Shown here: positions 38,222 to 49,017 of the stretch, in pieces
Position numbering within the stretch: position 1 is the first letter of the stretch
How the letters are laid out: every line of letters starts with the position of its first letter
Assembly: GCA_038501195.1 (NCBI GenBank)
Contig: JBBPUQ010000011.1
Coordinates: 2,170,001-2,234,000, forward strand
DNA length: 64,000 bases
From: Nemania diffusa
Lineage: Eukaryota; Ascomycota; Sordariomycetes; Xylariales; Xylariaceae
Direction of reading: 5' to 3'
Notes under the pieces: generated by a model
Told to the model about the DNA's origin: nothing
Databases searched by the model: none
Seen by the model: the letters and a program-made list of their open reading frames with translations, nothing else
Position numbers and translations under genes: made by a program

Positions 38222-39706
38222 CTACGTGTTCTTAGGCGCATTCCTATGCAGCAAATAGTCTCTGCTCCTTATAGCCGCTATTATACCTAGAACACCAGGG
38301 ATTGGCCAACATGACTTCAACCAAGAGCTCCAATCCTTCCCGTGGTTCCTATAATCCACATTGATCTTATCGTATACGGTGGGTAACGACTCGGCCCAAT
38401 ACCTCTGTCTCAGATCATCATACCACTTCTTGTTGTATAGCTTCCAAAACTCGTCTTTTGTGTAATACGTATGAGCGTATAGCACCTTTCGCCCGCCCAA
38501 TTCCTGCAGAGTCCGCTCTAGGTCGCGATTCTGGCGAACAAATGAAGCAAGATCTCGCGAGGCTGGGCCCCATAAGCCGATGTTGAGCATAGGTTTTGGA
38601 GAGTTTCCTGGCCCGGGTAATTTTGTGGAAGGGTGAAAAGTCGGCTCTTTGACCTCGCGAAGAGGGCAAAGCCAGAGCGGCCAGATATTCAATTCGGTAG
38701 AATTGTACCGTATGAACGATCCTGCTGTTGAATAAGGCAGAGAGAGATCTTGGACCATGAAACCAAAGGACTGGTTGCTGCTGTGGAGAGCGCGGTACAA
38801 CATACGCGTGTGCATGAAATCATCGAGGAACCAACGGCTAAGCGAGTTAAACGGGACGAGACCGAAATAATCGAAGGCGTTATTTCCGACCCAAAATCCG
38901 CCTCGATCCCAACGGAACAGGTACTCGGGTAACGGAACGTAGTCGCTCGCTGGTTGGGAATCCTCGGCAGAATTCCCTTTGCTCTTCACGTGCAGATAGT
39001 ACCATGGATCCCAGGCACCGCTAAAAGTCTGAGGCTTGACGCCATCAGGCAAATCATCAGTCTGCTTGCCAGTGATGACAACGCCGAAGGTGTTGGAAAA
39101 CATGACCGCATCAATATAGTCATTGCCAGCGTTGTCGGTTTCAGCCTTGACTATATCTATTGTTTCCTCGATGCTGGTGGTTCGTCGATAGAATGTGTGC
39201 ACAAAGCGCTTTGCTGAGATTAACCGAAGCTCAAGCAAAGTTGTGATTCCCAAGGTCCCCAGGGCGCCAGCAGCACCCTTGAAAAGATCCGAGTTCTCAT
39301 CCTTTGACGCTATAACAACATCTCCGTTGCCAAGAACCATCTCAACAGAACGTACTGTTTCGTCAAAGTAACCATGCTTGAACGAGCTGCTCTCTCCCGC
39401 AGAGCCGCTGTATCCGCCACCTACTGTTATGCCGGGGAACTCCATTACGACAGGCGGTATGAGTCCATACCGTAAAGTTGTTGCTATCAACTTATCCATA
39501 GGAACATTAGGCTCAACAAGGACCGATCTGGAGTCTCGGTTCACTTCTATGATATTCGATAAGGCACTAATGTCGATAGTCTTCTCATGATGCTGAGGCC
39601 GAGTGCTGTTCGTTGATCCATGAAATATGCGGTAACTTTCTCGTCGATTATAGAAGGCTTTTACGGCCTTCGCGATCTGCCTCACGACTATCTGATGGGT
39701 AGCCAT
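38222..39706 (-). CDS. FAD-linked delta(24)-sterol reductase-like oxidoreductase
   Basis: A single exon encodes 494 residues. The frame stays open upstream to 39985, but that extension has no ATG, so MATHQIVVRQ at 39706 is the start. The FAD-binding PCMH-type domain covers about residues 25-220, with TIDISALSNIIEVNRDSRSV, the flavin loop FPGITVGGGYSGSAGESSSF near 90-109 and GAAGALGTLGITTLLELRLI. The C-terminal half matches the DHCR24-like family (WDPWYYLHV, LFRWDRGGFWVG, GRKVLYAHTYYTKDEFW, ending in WYDDLRQRY). DHCR24 reduces the sterol side-chain C24(25) double bond with FAD and NADPH. The fungal homologues are oxidoreductases of this family whose substrate is mostly unproven, so sterol specificity is inferred. 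No N-terminal membrane anchor as in animal DHCR24 is seen. Confidence 0.82.
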   Translation of the reverse strand: MATHQIVVRQIAKAVKAFYNRRESYRIFHGSTNSTRPQHHEKTIDISALSNIIEVNRDSRSVLVEPNVPMDKLIATTLRYGLIPPVVMEFPGITVGGGYSGSAGESSSFKHGYFDETVRSVEMVLGNGDVVIASKDENSDLFKGAAGALGTLGITTLLELRLISAKRFVHTFYRRTTSIEETIDIVKAETDNAGNDYIDAVMFSNTFGVVITGKQTDDLPDGVKPQTFSGAWDPWYYLHVKSKGNSAEDSQPASDYVPLPEYLFRWDRGGFWVGNNAFDYFGLVPFNSLSRWFLDDFMHTRMLYRALHSSNQSFGFMVQDLSLPYSTAGSFIRYNSTELNIWPLWLCPLREVKEPTFHPSTKLPGPGNSPKPMLNIGLWGPASRDLASFVRQNRDLERTLQELGGRKVLYAHTYYTKDEFWKLYNKKWYDDLRQRYWAESLPTVYDKINVDYRNHGKDWSSWLKSCWPIPGVLGIIAAIRSRDYLLHRNAPKNT

Positions 39707-41609
39707 GACGACCAATTGTAACCAGCTTGATAATGTAAATTGATGAAAAAAAGAGAAACTGGGAAACAGGCCCTCATGTGACGGGGTGGTGCTAGGAATG
39801 TGACTACTCACATAACAGGGCGATGCTCTGTTTCCGAGGTATGAACAGTTCGATGACCCCTTGCAGCCACATAACTGATAACTTTGAGAGCTAGACCTGT
39901 CTAATACCGTGCAATATTTTTTCAAGTTGGCGCCTATGAGGCCTTGCCCCTCGTGACAGCACCGAGTTACTAAGTTTGAATACAAGACACTCTTGACTAC
40001 ACAGACGCGGTCATGATGAGTGTTTGTCGGTCGCCTGATTTAATATATGATTGGGTTCTAAGTCTAAACACGCATGGGACTGTCGATATTATCTACAGCT
40101 CTCTCTTCACAATCTAGCTTTGTACCTAGATTTGACTCTCAGTATTCCCGACCGAAATAATTACGGCTCACAGTTTCTTCTGTATCAGTTCCGCTGGCAG
40201 GTATTCGCGGTATTCTTCCCAAAGGGCTATTGGCCACTGCGGTCGAGCAATGGATATCAGCAAGACAATTAGTCTCGGCGTTCAAGGCACTTGGCGTCGA
40301 GAGCTGGACGATTAGACATAGTTTTTTCGCAGATATGGGCGGAGTTGTATTAACCCCGAGAGATAGCGATACACTCCCCATCAAAAGTTACTAACTTGCG
40401 TACCTCATCAGGCATAAACATCTTACTATGCCACGGATTGGCTTAGATGGCATTTGGACCATAAACAAAGCAGATGATTTGGTTTGCCCTCTCCTGCCTC
40501 GGAAGATTGTGTACTATTCATACATTTTTATTTTAGTATCACAAGCCACTGGATCTTGTCCGATCAACAGTGGTGCCTCTTGACCTCACCTTGCGTCCGC
40601 TTCCTATACCTAACCTATACCTCAACTTCTACGCTGGAACCCCATTTAAAGTTATTGACCTCTCTTCCTATACAAGGAGTTTTATAGCACTATTTTATTT
40701 CAAGTTCAAATGTTGTTGAAGCCTCCGAGAGCGTCACCGCCAATCAGCCGCAGCCGCTTCCGACAGTTTCAAACAGTGTTTCAACTTGCCGAGAGGTGTT
40801 AAATGGAGGCTCACCTTATATTTAATACTTTGCCAAATCATATATTATACTCTACCTATTATTGTAGGATAGCCTGTATCTTTCCTGATAACTATTTAGT
40901 TTTACTTATGGGAAGCTGTGAGCATTGCAGACACAACGTCGATATCTTTTCACTTATAAGATCTCCAATACTGAGAACTACATGGGGAACGTAGTCCATC
41001 ATGTCGCCTACTCCCATTCTCTAAGATCCTAAAACTTGACCCTCAACCCCAAAGCCTCATCATTTCAAGGGTTATGCGACCTCATTGGAGGAGGCAAACG
41101 GCTGAGGCCTGCAGGACTCTGGAGCACTAAAATAAATTGCAGAAAAGTGTGATGGAATGGGCTAAGTTGGCAAGCTTGGGTGACTGGACAGAAATCTGAT
41201 CGTATTTACGCATGTGGGGGGAAATTAGGAGATAATAGAGTGAACAGTAGCTACCTAGGATAAATAAACAATAGTACATTGCCATAATTGCGTGCCTCAA
41301 CTGCGACTTACTAGGAAGTTAGTCAATTACAACATGAAGCAATAATAGTATCTCATGCGGAAAAGAGTAGACACTCCCACTTACACCTTTAGTTAGCTAG
41401 GTCTGTTGATAAGCTTGTGAAAAAGCGGGGTCGCCCTGTGTAGTCTAGGTAGCTGAGGTCAAAAGTGGCGTGGATCTGGTTGACATCCCACTCGGGTACC
41501 AAGACCAATTCTCGAGCTTGTAGGTGTCTCAACCAAGCAAGCAAGCCTGGATTCGGTCAATAACATCACCACCTCGACACTCAAAAGACTAGAAAAAAAA
41601 AACTTCACA
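39707..41609. other. 1.9-kb intergenic region
   Basis: The promoter of the sterol-reductase-like gene lies next to 39706 and that of the small mitochondrial gene next to 41610. In between I see short overlapping frames with no domain. There is an AT-rich stretch around 40440-40900. No RNA gene is recognised. Confidence 0.5.
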
Positions 41610-42211
41610 ATGATCGCCAGGCATACCCGCCAAATGATAACAGCGCCGTTGCGCATCCCGCTATCACCTACGCCGCTCGTCCTCGTCCGGTCCCGCGCCG
41701 CCGCCGCCGCGGGCACCCAACACCTCCCCCGAGCCCGCTTCTCATCCGCCCACGACCCTAAACCGGAAGGATCTCTCAATGTAGGTCTTTCTTTCACGCG
41801 CCCGCCCGCCCGAGTCATAAACACGCGAAGAAGAAGAGGAAGAAGAAGAAGCAAAGGAGCGAAAGGCAGGAAGACATGAACTGGCTAACATCACTCTTCT
41901 CTCCCCGCCAACAGCACAAGACATTCTACAAGACCTTCGGCCGCCCCATCGCCAAGGCCTTTCTGATCGCCGTATTCACCTATCAGCTGGCGTACTACTT
42001 CTGGGTGAAGCTAGAGCAGGACGAGATGCGAGCCGAGATGGAGGGTGCGTTCATTCTCTGCCTCTCTCTCTTTCTCATCCATTCTTCTTTTGCGACCAGC
42101 CTACTCCGATCCGACTAGACCAATAACTAACTGCCTATTTCCCCCTGCTATATAGCCACCATATCAGACCTCGAGACGAGGATAGACGAGCTCGAGCGCA
42201 CGAGCCCGTGA
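41610..42211 (+). CDS. Small predicted mitochondrial single-pass membrane protein, function unknown
   Basis: Three exons, 41610-41780, 41915-42044 and 42156-42211, give 118 residues. The introns are 134 nt (GTAGGT...GCCAACAG, phase 0) and 111 nt (GTGCGT...TAACTAACTG...ATATAG, phase 1). The first 45 residues are rich in Arg/Ala/Thr/Pro without acidic residues (MIARHTRQMITAPLRIP and RSRAAAAAG) and look like a mitochondrial presequence. A short segment, KTFYKTFGRPIAKAFLIAVF, leads into one membrane helix (AFLIAVFTYQLAYYFWVKL). A Glu-rich coiled coil of about 25 residues ends the protein. I cannot name the family. The layout suggests a mitochondrial inner-membrane assembly factor or small subunit, but that is inference. 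Confidence 0.7.
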
Positions 42212-42915
42212 GCGGATCGGTCATGATAATAGTACGTCGTGTAGACGAGAACAGGGGACGACGGGCCGAGGGGTGGTTGCAATGCTTAGGAAGCCTATTA
42301 TATCCGTGATTCGCGTATTCGGATGATGACTCGGCATTGGCGATAGGGTCACGGCGGTTCAGTGCAGCGCCGCCGCTGCTGAGCACATCGCGTTCTACTA
42401 TTTGATTTCGGAAATGATGGGGCGCGCGACTTGCCTACGCTCGCAGATCTAGGTCCCCTAAAGAGAGGGGTATTGTATGCCAGTACTGTCACGTCAAGGA
42501 AACACATATCAGCGGTGCCATGGGCTATGGCATATCAAGCCGAGGAGACTCTATGAAGGGCAGATCCACTGCCAGCCAGAAGCCGAACCCGTGGGGTTAC
42601 GTCCAAAATGAAGTCATGTAAGTTGCATTGGAAAGATCCATAGCCGGACCGGCTTCGTTCATATACCTACGAAGACTTTACGTGGAGCCTTCTACCCTAG
42701 TATTAACATAACAACCCAAGAACGCCTATGCAAATGCCTTGCATCCCTCTATATAAGTGCCGATTCGTTTTGCTTGCTGCTCGCTAAACCCAATATAAAA
42801 GACAACCACACATTTAGAACCTAAACCTCGACGCCTTCATGCAAATGGTCTCTACTAGCGTTGCCCGTGAGATCATCTCTTTCTCCTGCATCTGCTATCG
42901 CCCCAGGGGAGCTCA
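42212..42915. other. Intergenic region between the small mitochondrial gene and Mid1 (convergent 3' ends)
   Basis: No coding region is recognised. Both neighbours end here. Confidence 0.5.
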
Positions 42916-44877
42916 CTATACTAAAAGGAGCAGTACAAATACAAAAGCTGCCATGCTCGCCCAGGAGACTGCTATCGCGTTGGCAGCGCTAGGGTAGTAC
43001 GCCGACCCGGGGTAGTTACAGGAGAGCTCCTTGTCTTTGTCCGGTATCGCGTAGCTTGTATTAAACCCGAATTTTGATTTCGGCAATGGACAAGAAAATT
43101 CCATAGATGCAGGGCAACTCTTGACAAGTTCGTAGCAGAGGTAGTCGCAGGGCAGCACCTCCTTGTAGGGTCCTGGTTTGATCGTATCATCAATCTCGAC
43201 ATTTCTGGACGAGGTAAAGGCTTTCTGGTTGCCGAACTGTTTTATGATGTCCGGGTCGACAAAACTTCCATTGGGAAACGGAGCGTTAATATTGCGCATC
43301 TGTAGGTAGCTCTGGTCCGGTGTAGAGAAGTCCTCACATCTCGGTATAGCGACCGAACAGAGCCAGTCCTTGTACGCCTGCTTGCAATCGTCACAGTCCC
43401 GAACGAGGGAGTACCTCTCAGTCGGCGGAGCCTGGCAAGGGGTTTGTTGCAAGACCTTATCGAAATTGCTCCACATTGTTTGTGTGTACTGATCATAAAC
43501 GGCCGCGAGAGCCGTTCCGTTCGGGAACTTTTCTGAATTCCCAGGCACCGCGTATCGTGTTTCCGTGCACAGGGTCAAGTTGAAGATAAACGTACAGGCG
43601 CCAACTGATGTCGGTGTAAGCATAGGTAGTCGCATCGAGTCAAGGAATAATTACATACCTGGTTTCGTGGTGAAGTTAATGCCGTTGTACACGATCATAC
43701 CACCGCCAGAGCCGCCGGCCTGTCTCTTCTCAAGGCTCAAACCTGTATCGAGGGCTACTATCCCTGTGTAATTGGTGCTGGCATTCAGTCCAGTAACATA
43801 GAACTCCTGCATTGTCAAGTTGGCTGACCCTCCTTGTCTCAAGCCTATCGAGGCCTGACTCTCTCCATTTTCAAGTGGTCGAATTTGTGCCCAGTTTTTT
43901 AGGCCACAATATGATTTACGTATACCATTAATATTCAAGTTTTTTGTGTTCTGGACAAACAATACGTATGGCGGGGTAGAGACCACCTCGTCTGAGCGAC
44001 TGGTAAGATTCTGCGTCGTCAGGAGAGAAGAGGAGGCATCAGAATCAACCCATATTAGATTTGGCTCGGACGTGTTATCATACGAACGGTAGTATCCGTC
44101 TAGCGAGACAGCTACTTCGTAATTGTATGGTTGCGTAGTGTCGAAGTCCGATTCCGATACCTCTGGCGCCAATATACTAAAGTAAACATCGCGATCAAGC
44201 GAGGTATTGAACATGACCGCCCCTTCGTTAAAGACAAGAACTTTTTGGGTGTCTTCGCTCTGTTCTGGTCCGGGCGACGTGTTATCGCTCGATGTAGATA
44301 CGTATAGGGTCAATTGCGGAGGGCCCGAGGTAGGCTGATCGGGAGATAGGCGGGCAGGTTGGATGCAGGTGTTTACTGATATATAGAGCGTCTTAGACGA
44401 CGTTTGTCGCCGTACTAAGTCCAAGTCGACGCCCAATTCGTCATCACCGTCGCCTTCAGCAAGTACTTGTGTCCCATTTAAGTTCCTTCGAAGTTCATAT
44501 GCCGTATCATGATCGTGCGCCGATCTACCAGAGACCGACGCTACTTCAAAGACGTATGCGACCGAGTTCCCAGGGGAGAGGTTGCCCGGTGTAGGGGTGT
44601 CGACATCGATAGGGGTTGACCCGTCTGCAACCCGCCCTATGATGCTCCGATCGAAAGGGGAGAAATCCGGCTCATACGAAGGACCCCGAGCGTCGAGCGA
44701 GTCGGCTGTGTCCTCGAGATCATAAAAAGAGCCGTCGGAATCAAGTCGGCTCGGAGTCTGGGTGAGGTCGGCGGCGAACGCGAATTGCGGAGCGAAGAGA
44801 AAGAGATATAGGATGATGACAAGGCAAGAGGCTATGAGGGACGCCGCCATGCGCGACTGTAATGGGCTGAGTTGCAT
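42916..44877 (-). CDS. MID1: Stretch-activated Ca2+ channel subunit Mid1
   Basis: Two exons, 44877-43659 and 43604-42916, join in phase 1 across a 55-nt intron (GTATGT...CATCAG), giving 635 residues. The frame is open upstream to 44958, but MQLSPLQSRMAASLIA at 44877 starts the family-typical signal sequence, followed by a hydrophobic stretch (LIASCLVIILYLFLFAPQFAFA). The ectodomain carries many N-x-S/T sites. The C-terminal part is the conserved Cys-rich region (RDCDDCKQAYKDWLC, CDYLCYELVKSCP), and a hydrophobic tail (AVSWASMAAFVFVLLLLV) ends the protein. Mid1 partners Cch1 in the high-affinity Ca2+ influx system of the fungal plasma membrane and ER. The KRQ site (SLEKRQAGGSGGG) looks like a possible processing site. 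The gene is divergent from the cyclophilin B gene. Confidence 0.88.
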
Positions 44878-45637
44878 GGCAATTACATAGCCCCAGCGGG
44901 CATTCGAGAAAAGAGAAAACGAGCGACGGAATCGAAGAAGGATGAGAGCGTCAGCCACTGGATGCGATGGTATACATCCTGTCGTGACGGTAAGCGGCGG
45001 CTATCGAGGTTCCGGCTTCTTGGAAGTTATCGGACAAAATTGAGGTTGTATCGTTTTGGAGTGGTAGTGCTTCTCGTATTACCAGCTCGTCTGCCTACCT
45101 GTCTGCCTGTCTGTAGTGTACTATGTAGGTATGTCGCTCTCGGTGATTTGCGCTAGGTCGAAACACTAGACTGGACTAGGTGACGACGATTCGTGATCTT
45201 CAAGGGGCTTGATTGTCGGGGCGGTTCTACAGTACATACCACTTTAGACTGCCTAGGTCCTAGTATGTTTCACAGTGCTCAGCTACTTAATTTGCCCAGA
45301 TTGGCTTAGCGTTATCGCTATCAGGTCTTGCTTAGGCTAACCTTTAGGTGAAAAGCGGCATAGCTTAGGCGTGATTTCTATTACGTAGTTTCAGTGGCCC
45401 TCCAGGGGTCTGTCACAGCTCGATTCAGAATGGAGCTCCAGTGCCTACCTCCTGTAGGCTGTACGGAGGTAGGCATTGTGTCCTTTTCGCTGTCCCGGCT
45501 ATTCGTAGTTACTCTCCCCCTCTTTTTGCTTTAAGTTTGAGCAGGTGGACCACTTCCTTCTGTTCAACAGCAATTCTCACGACTTTCCCAGTTATTTTCG
45601 ATCAATTGGTCAATTGGTCAATCGAGGACTGCTGACC
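44878..45637. promoter_or_regulatory. Divergent promoter region between Mid1 and cyclophilin B
   Basis: Both genes start at the borders. There are CTGCCTACCTGTCTGCCTGTCTG repeats near 45090-45114 and CCTACCTCCTGTAGGCTGTACGGAGGTAGG, an imperfect inverted repeat, at 45443-45472. No coding region is seen. Confidence 0.5.
45443..45472. repeat. Imperfect inverted repeat upstream of cyclophilin B
   Basis: CCTACCTCC at 45443-45451 and GGAGGTAGG at 45464-45472 are perfect reverse complements separated by 12 bases that include TGTAGG. It could form a hairpin or be a bidirectional factor site about 170 bases before the start codon. Confidence 0.6.
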
Positions 45638-46833
45638 ATGTTTAACGCTCGCCGGTTCTTCGTCGGCGCCCTGCTGCTGCTTGGCTTCAGCGCGATCCTG
45701 CTCGCCCAGACAGCTGAGGCAAGCAAGGGCCCCAAGATCACCCACAAGGTCTACTTCGACATCAAGCATGGCGATGAGGCCCTAGGCCGCATCGTCATAG
45801 GCCTTTACGGCAAGACCGTCCCCAAGACCACCGAGAACTTCCGCGCCCTTGCTACTGGCGAGAAGGGCTACGGCTACAAGGGCTCGACCTTCCACCGTGT
45901 CATCAAGCAGTTCATGATCCAGGGCGGCGACTTCACCAAGGGTGATGGCACCGGTGGCAAGTCCAGTAAGTTTTAATGGTGAAAGATAGGTCTTACCAAG
46001 TATAGCTTGCTAATAGTTTCTGTCATGGCAGTCTACGGTGACCGCTTCGAAGATGAGAACTTCAAGCTAAAGCACTCCAAGCCCGGTCTATTGTCCATGG
46101 CCAACGCCGGCAAGGACACCAACGGCTCCCAGTTTTTCATCACCACCGTCATCACCTCGTAAGAGTCCCTTTCGCTTCTACAAACACGAAGAGACGAACC
46201 AGTACACTAACGTGGACCACTACAGCTGGCTCGATGGCCGACACGTTGTGTTCGGTGAGGTAATTGAGGGCATGGACATTGTGACCAAAATTGAGAACGC
46301 CAAGACCAAGCCGGGCGACAAGCCCGAGCAGACCGTCACGATCGCGGACAGTGGCGAGTTGGAGGTTCCCCCTGAAGGTATTCACGTGGAGCTATAGACA
46401 TACTACACAAAACATGCACATTACCCAGATGTACCTTCTTCCCATTCTTTTTGCTAGCTACCTAGTAAAGAGGAAAAACTTGGAAAGAGAAAAGAAAAAT
46501 TTTTGTCATTAGACTCGTACGCTCCTTATTTTCCGTCCTTGGTCCTAGTGCATTTCGCTGATACGTAGTATGATCGTTCTTTCAGGACTCACAGGAACTG
46601 CTCAATGGGCCGCTGGCGCCTCGGAGCCAGAGGAAGATGCAGCTCCCATCAAAGCGGGAGGGGAAGCAGTAACACCAGAGACAGTGGTAGAGATCCCCAT
46701 GTCAGAGGGTTGGTCCGCTATCCAGAAGGGCTTGCTGTTCTTTGTCGTGATCGGTGCCGTTGCATTCTACGTCCGCTGGACCCAGCGTCGCGATGAGCGC
46801 GACGAGGTGGGCTATGAGAAGACCATGGCGTAG
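45638..46833 (+). CDS. cypB: Cyclophilin B (ER peptidyl-prolyl isomerase) with alternative C-termini
   Basis: Constant exons are 45638-45965 and 46032-46158, followed by a third exon from 46226. If the third exon reads on to the stop at 46395-46397, the product is 208 residues ending HVEL, an HDEL-like ER-retention signal. If it is spliced at 46377 (GAAG|GTATTC) to 46586 (TTTCAG|GACTC), the phase-1 join keeps the frame and gives 284 residues. That longer form adds an acidic linker and a membrane helix ([19 protein letters not shown]) with a short basic tail ending GYEKTMA. The isomerase core is complete: [15 protein letters not shown] and, near the cyclosporin site, [12 protein letters not shown] signal peptide starts [17 protein letters not shown]. 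The family catalyses prolyl isomerisation in the secretory pathway. The four-exon form may be the main one. Confidence 0.88.
46586..46833 (+). other. Alternative last coding exon of cypB encoding a membrane anchor
   Basis: This block is preceded by a good acceptor (TCGTTCTTTCAG) with a GCTGAT branch candidate. It is in frame with the cyclophilin donor at 46377/46378. Read alone, it would be an 87-codon ORF from the ATG at 46570, but its first residues (MIVLS) come from intron sequence, and an isolated tail-anchored protein with no family match is less likely. Confidence 0.7.
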
Positions 46834-49017
46834 TTGAAATGACTCGTAACTTGGGGAAGTAGAGGGATTGTGCTGTATAAAGTGTACACTAGGTATTCGT
46901 ATGATAAGATTGTGATGAGCTATGGGGATGATTGCAGTTTGAGCACATGGTGTGGTGGTAGTATTATCTGTCTCTATCTAGGTAGCTATGAACCTAACGG
47001 GGTAACTTTGAAATTCCCATATTAATAGCGAGTATGCCGATTTCTAAATCCTCTAGTTTTACGCGTAACCTCTACCTACCCTCTAATACGCCTCTCTACG
47101 CTAGATAACCTGGCTTACCTACTGCGTAGCCTCTACGACTGTCACCCCGACCTCTTAGCTAGATTCCTAGCCTGTAGCCCTAACTCCTTTTATTTCCGTA
47201 CACTTACTTACCTACTTGCCCACCTAGCTACTTAGAAACCCAAGAGAATTAGCACTGAGCTCTAGAGACTCTGATAATGAGATAGAATGGGTTAATTTAA
47301 ATCTGAAGTTAAGCTTGGCCCAATCTGCAGAAACGACTGACGAAACGCCATTGCCATAAGCTGTCTATAATCAACGCCTGCCCCGAAATATCCCAAGCAT
47401 GAAATGCAGCAAGATTTTCTAAGCGGCTAATAAAGAGACGTCTCAGTCCTGTCTTGTTGCAGTCCAGCATATTGAAACGGAGCGTGCAAAACAAACACCG
47501 CACTCTAGAGGACTAGCCACGGCCTAGGTCTGGCTGACCTAATCAATATATCCCCCTTATAACCGTGTCGCCCACACTGTCTCAATATTGATGTTTATCT
47601 AGAGTAAACCGGTGTATCATTGCCGACCAGGCGATATTGGAGGCAAATGAAAAAGCGGCCGATTGCCGCGGTGTTTAGGGGGCTGAAGAGATCTTATTTG
47701 CATGACTTGATGTCATCCTCTGAGAGCAGCTCTGGCGCTCGGATACTATACACATCGTGAATGATCTATAAAGCCAGCTGGTTAGTGCCTGTAGAGGTGT
47801 TATAATATGGGCTTCTAATAGACGCGACATACGTAGATTTCGTATGTGCCGACACCAAACCTCCTCCTCAGCAGTGATACGAGCTTGAATGGGTTGACAA
47901 TTCTCTCACTTATGTCCTGGAATGCGGAGATATCACTCTCCATGAAGCTGGTAGGGTGCCTGTCACACCCTACCTGGGCGGTCGCACAGCCGACAGCTGC
48001 GAGCATTTTAATTCTTGGGGGCTAAGACTGCAAATCACGTCGCTAGTGGTCTGTAGACGGATGTTGATGTTGATGTTGATGTTGATGGATGGTCAAAATA
48101 AACAACGCGGCGTGATGGGATAGCCAAAACAAACAGCGCCTCTTATTAGATGGCCAACATAAATGGTTCGTCTTGGTGGGAAGTTGTCCGGTTTATATGA
48201 CGCTCATGATCCTACCACCCTTTATTAATGGCGCCGTGGGGGCAATACATCGCATAACATCCGTTTGATAATTTGGGGGTGTCCTTCTCTGGCGGGCAAG
48301 CCCCCTTACTTATAGGTGCCCGACCTGTGCCAACGGCCGTTCCTATAGTTGGGCTACGCCAATGATTGCTTGGGATAAGGACAGGCGCAACCCTAGGCTA
48401 GAAATAATCTATCATCATTCCCAAGTAGATCTCGATTCGATTAGACCACGTTGCTGGCCTGACCAAACATAGCCCCCGCCTCGTAATAGTAGATCGCTAC
48501 AAGTGTAAAAACAAGGATGCTATTTTAGTTATATAATACGAAACTTATATATCGAGCTATTCAGCCACGGCCACTTCATCTAGCTGCTACTCTTTCTTGA
48601 TTTGTGGTCTATAGTAGCAGCTCTACGCAGTAGGGGGGCAACTGGGGGCAGGAAGACGAATAGTACATGCAAGTGCAATATTCACATGAGCTTTGGCTGG
48701 CACACTTGTTTTTCCACCAGCATACTTGACTCTAGAATAGCGAGCCGCGCATGGCTGAGCCAAGGACCGTAGTGGTACGTAGAGTAGTGCATTGGCAAAG
48801 CTGGGTTTGGGGTACATTTTTGCCATCACACGCAGGCTATGCTTAAAAATTAAAACCTCATCGTCTGTTTTCAATGTGAAACGGATATATTCAGGTTTGG
48901 GGGTATGGTTTCTGAGCGGATGTAAGAGACCTCAGGGAGGATCCTAGACTAGTTCATATATAACACCCTACATAGTCAAGTCTCAGAAGAAAGCCACTTG
49001 GGAAATCACAGCTTATT
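46834..49017. other. 2.2-kb intergenic region
   Basis: No coding region is recognised. CCTACC/CTAGCT-rich tracts lie around 47070-47230. A (GATGTT)n microsatellite is at 48060-48087. Around 48100-48330 GC-rich short hairpins and similar phrases recur (GGATAGCCAAAACAAACAGCGCC and GGATGGTCAAAATAAACAACGCG), suggesting a decayed repeat. This marks the border between the housekeeping block and the HET/kinase island. Confidence 0.5.
48060..48087. repeat. (GATGTT)n microsatellite
   Basis: Four to five tandem GATGTT units. Directly downstream, GATGGTCAAAATAAACAACGCGG (48091-48113) is echoed by GATAGCCAAAACAAACAGCGCC (48119-48140) and by GATGGCCAACATAAATGG (48150-48167), a diverged 28-bp period tandem. 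Confidence 0.6.

Noticed and set aside
39707..39985. N-terminal extension of the sterol-reductase-like protein
   Set aside because: The extension is open but has no ATG and no family similarity.
44878..44958. Upstream start for Mid1 at 44958
   Set aside because: The ATG at 44877 begins a normal signal sequence matching family N-termini; the upstream part is basic and would bury the signal.
46570..46833. Independent 87-codon tail-anchored gene
   Set aside because: The first residues lie in intron-like sequence and the rest joins the cyclophilin reading frame exactly.
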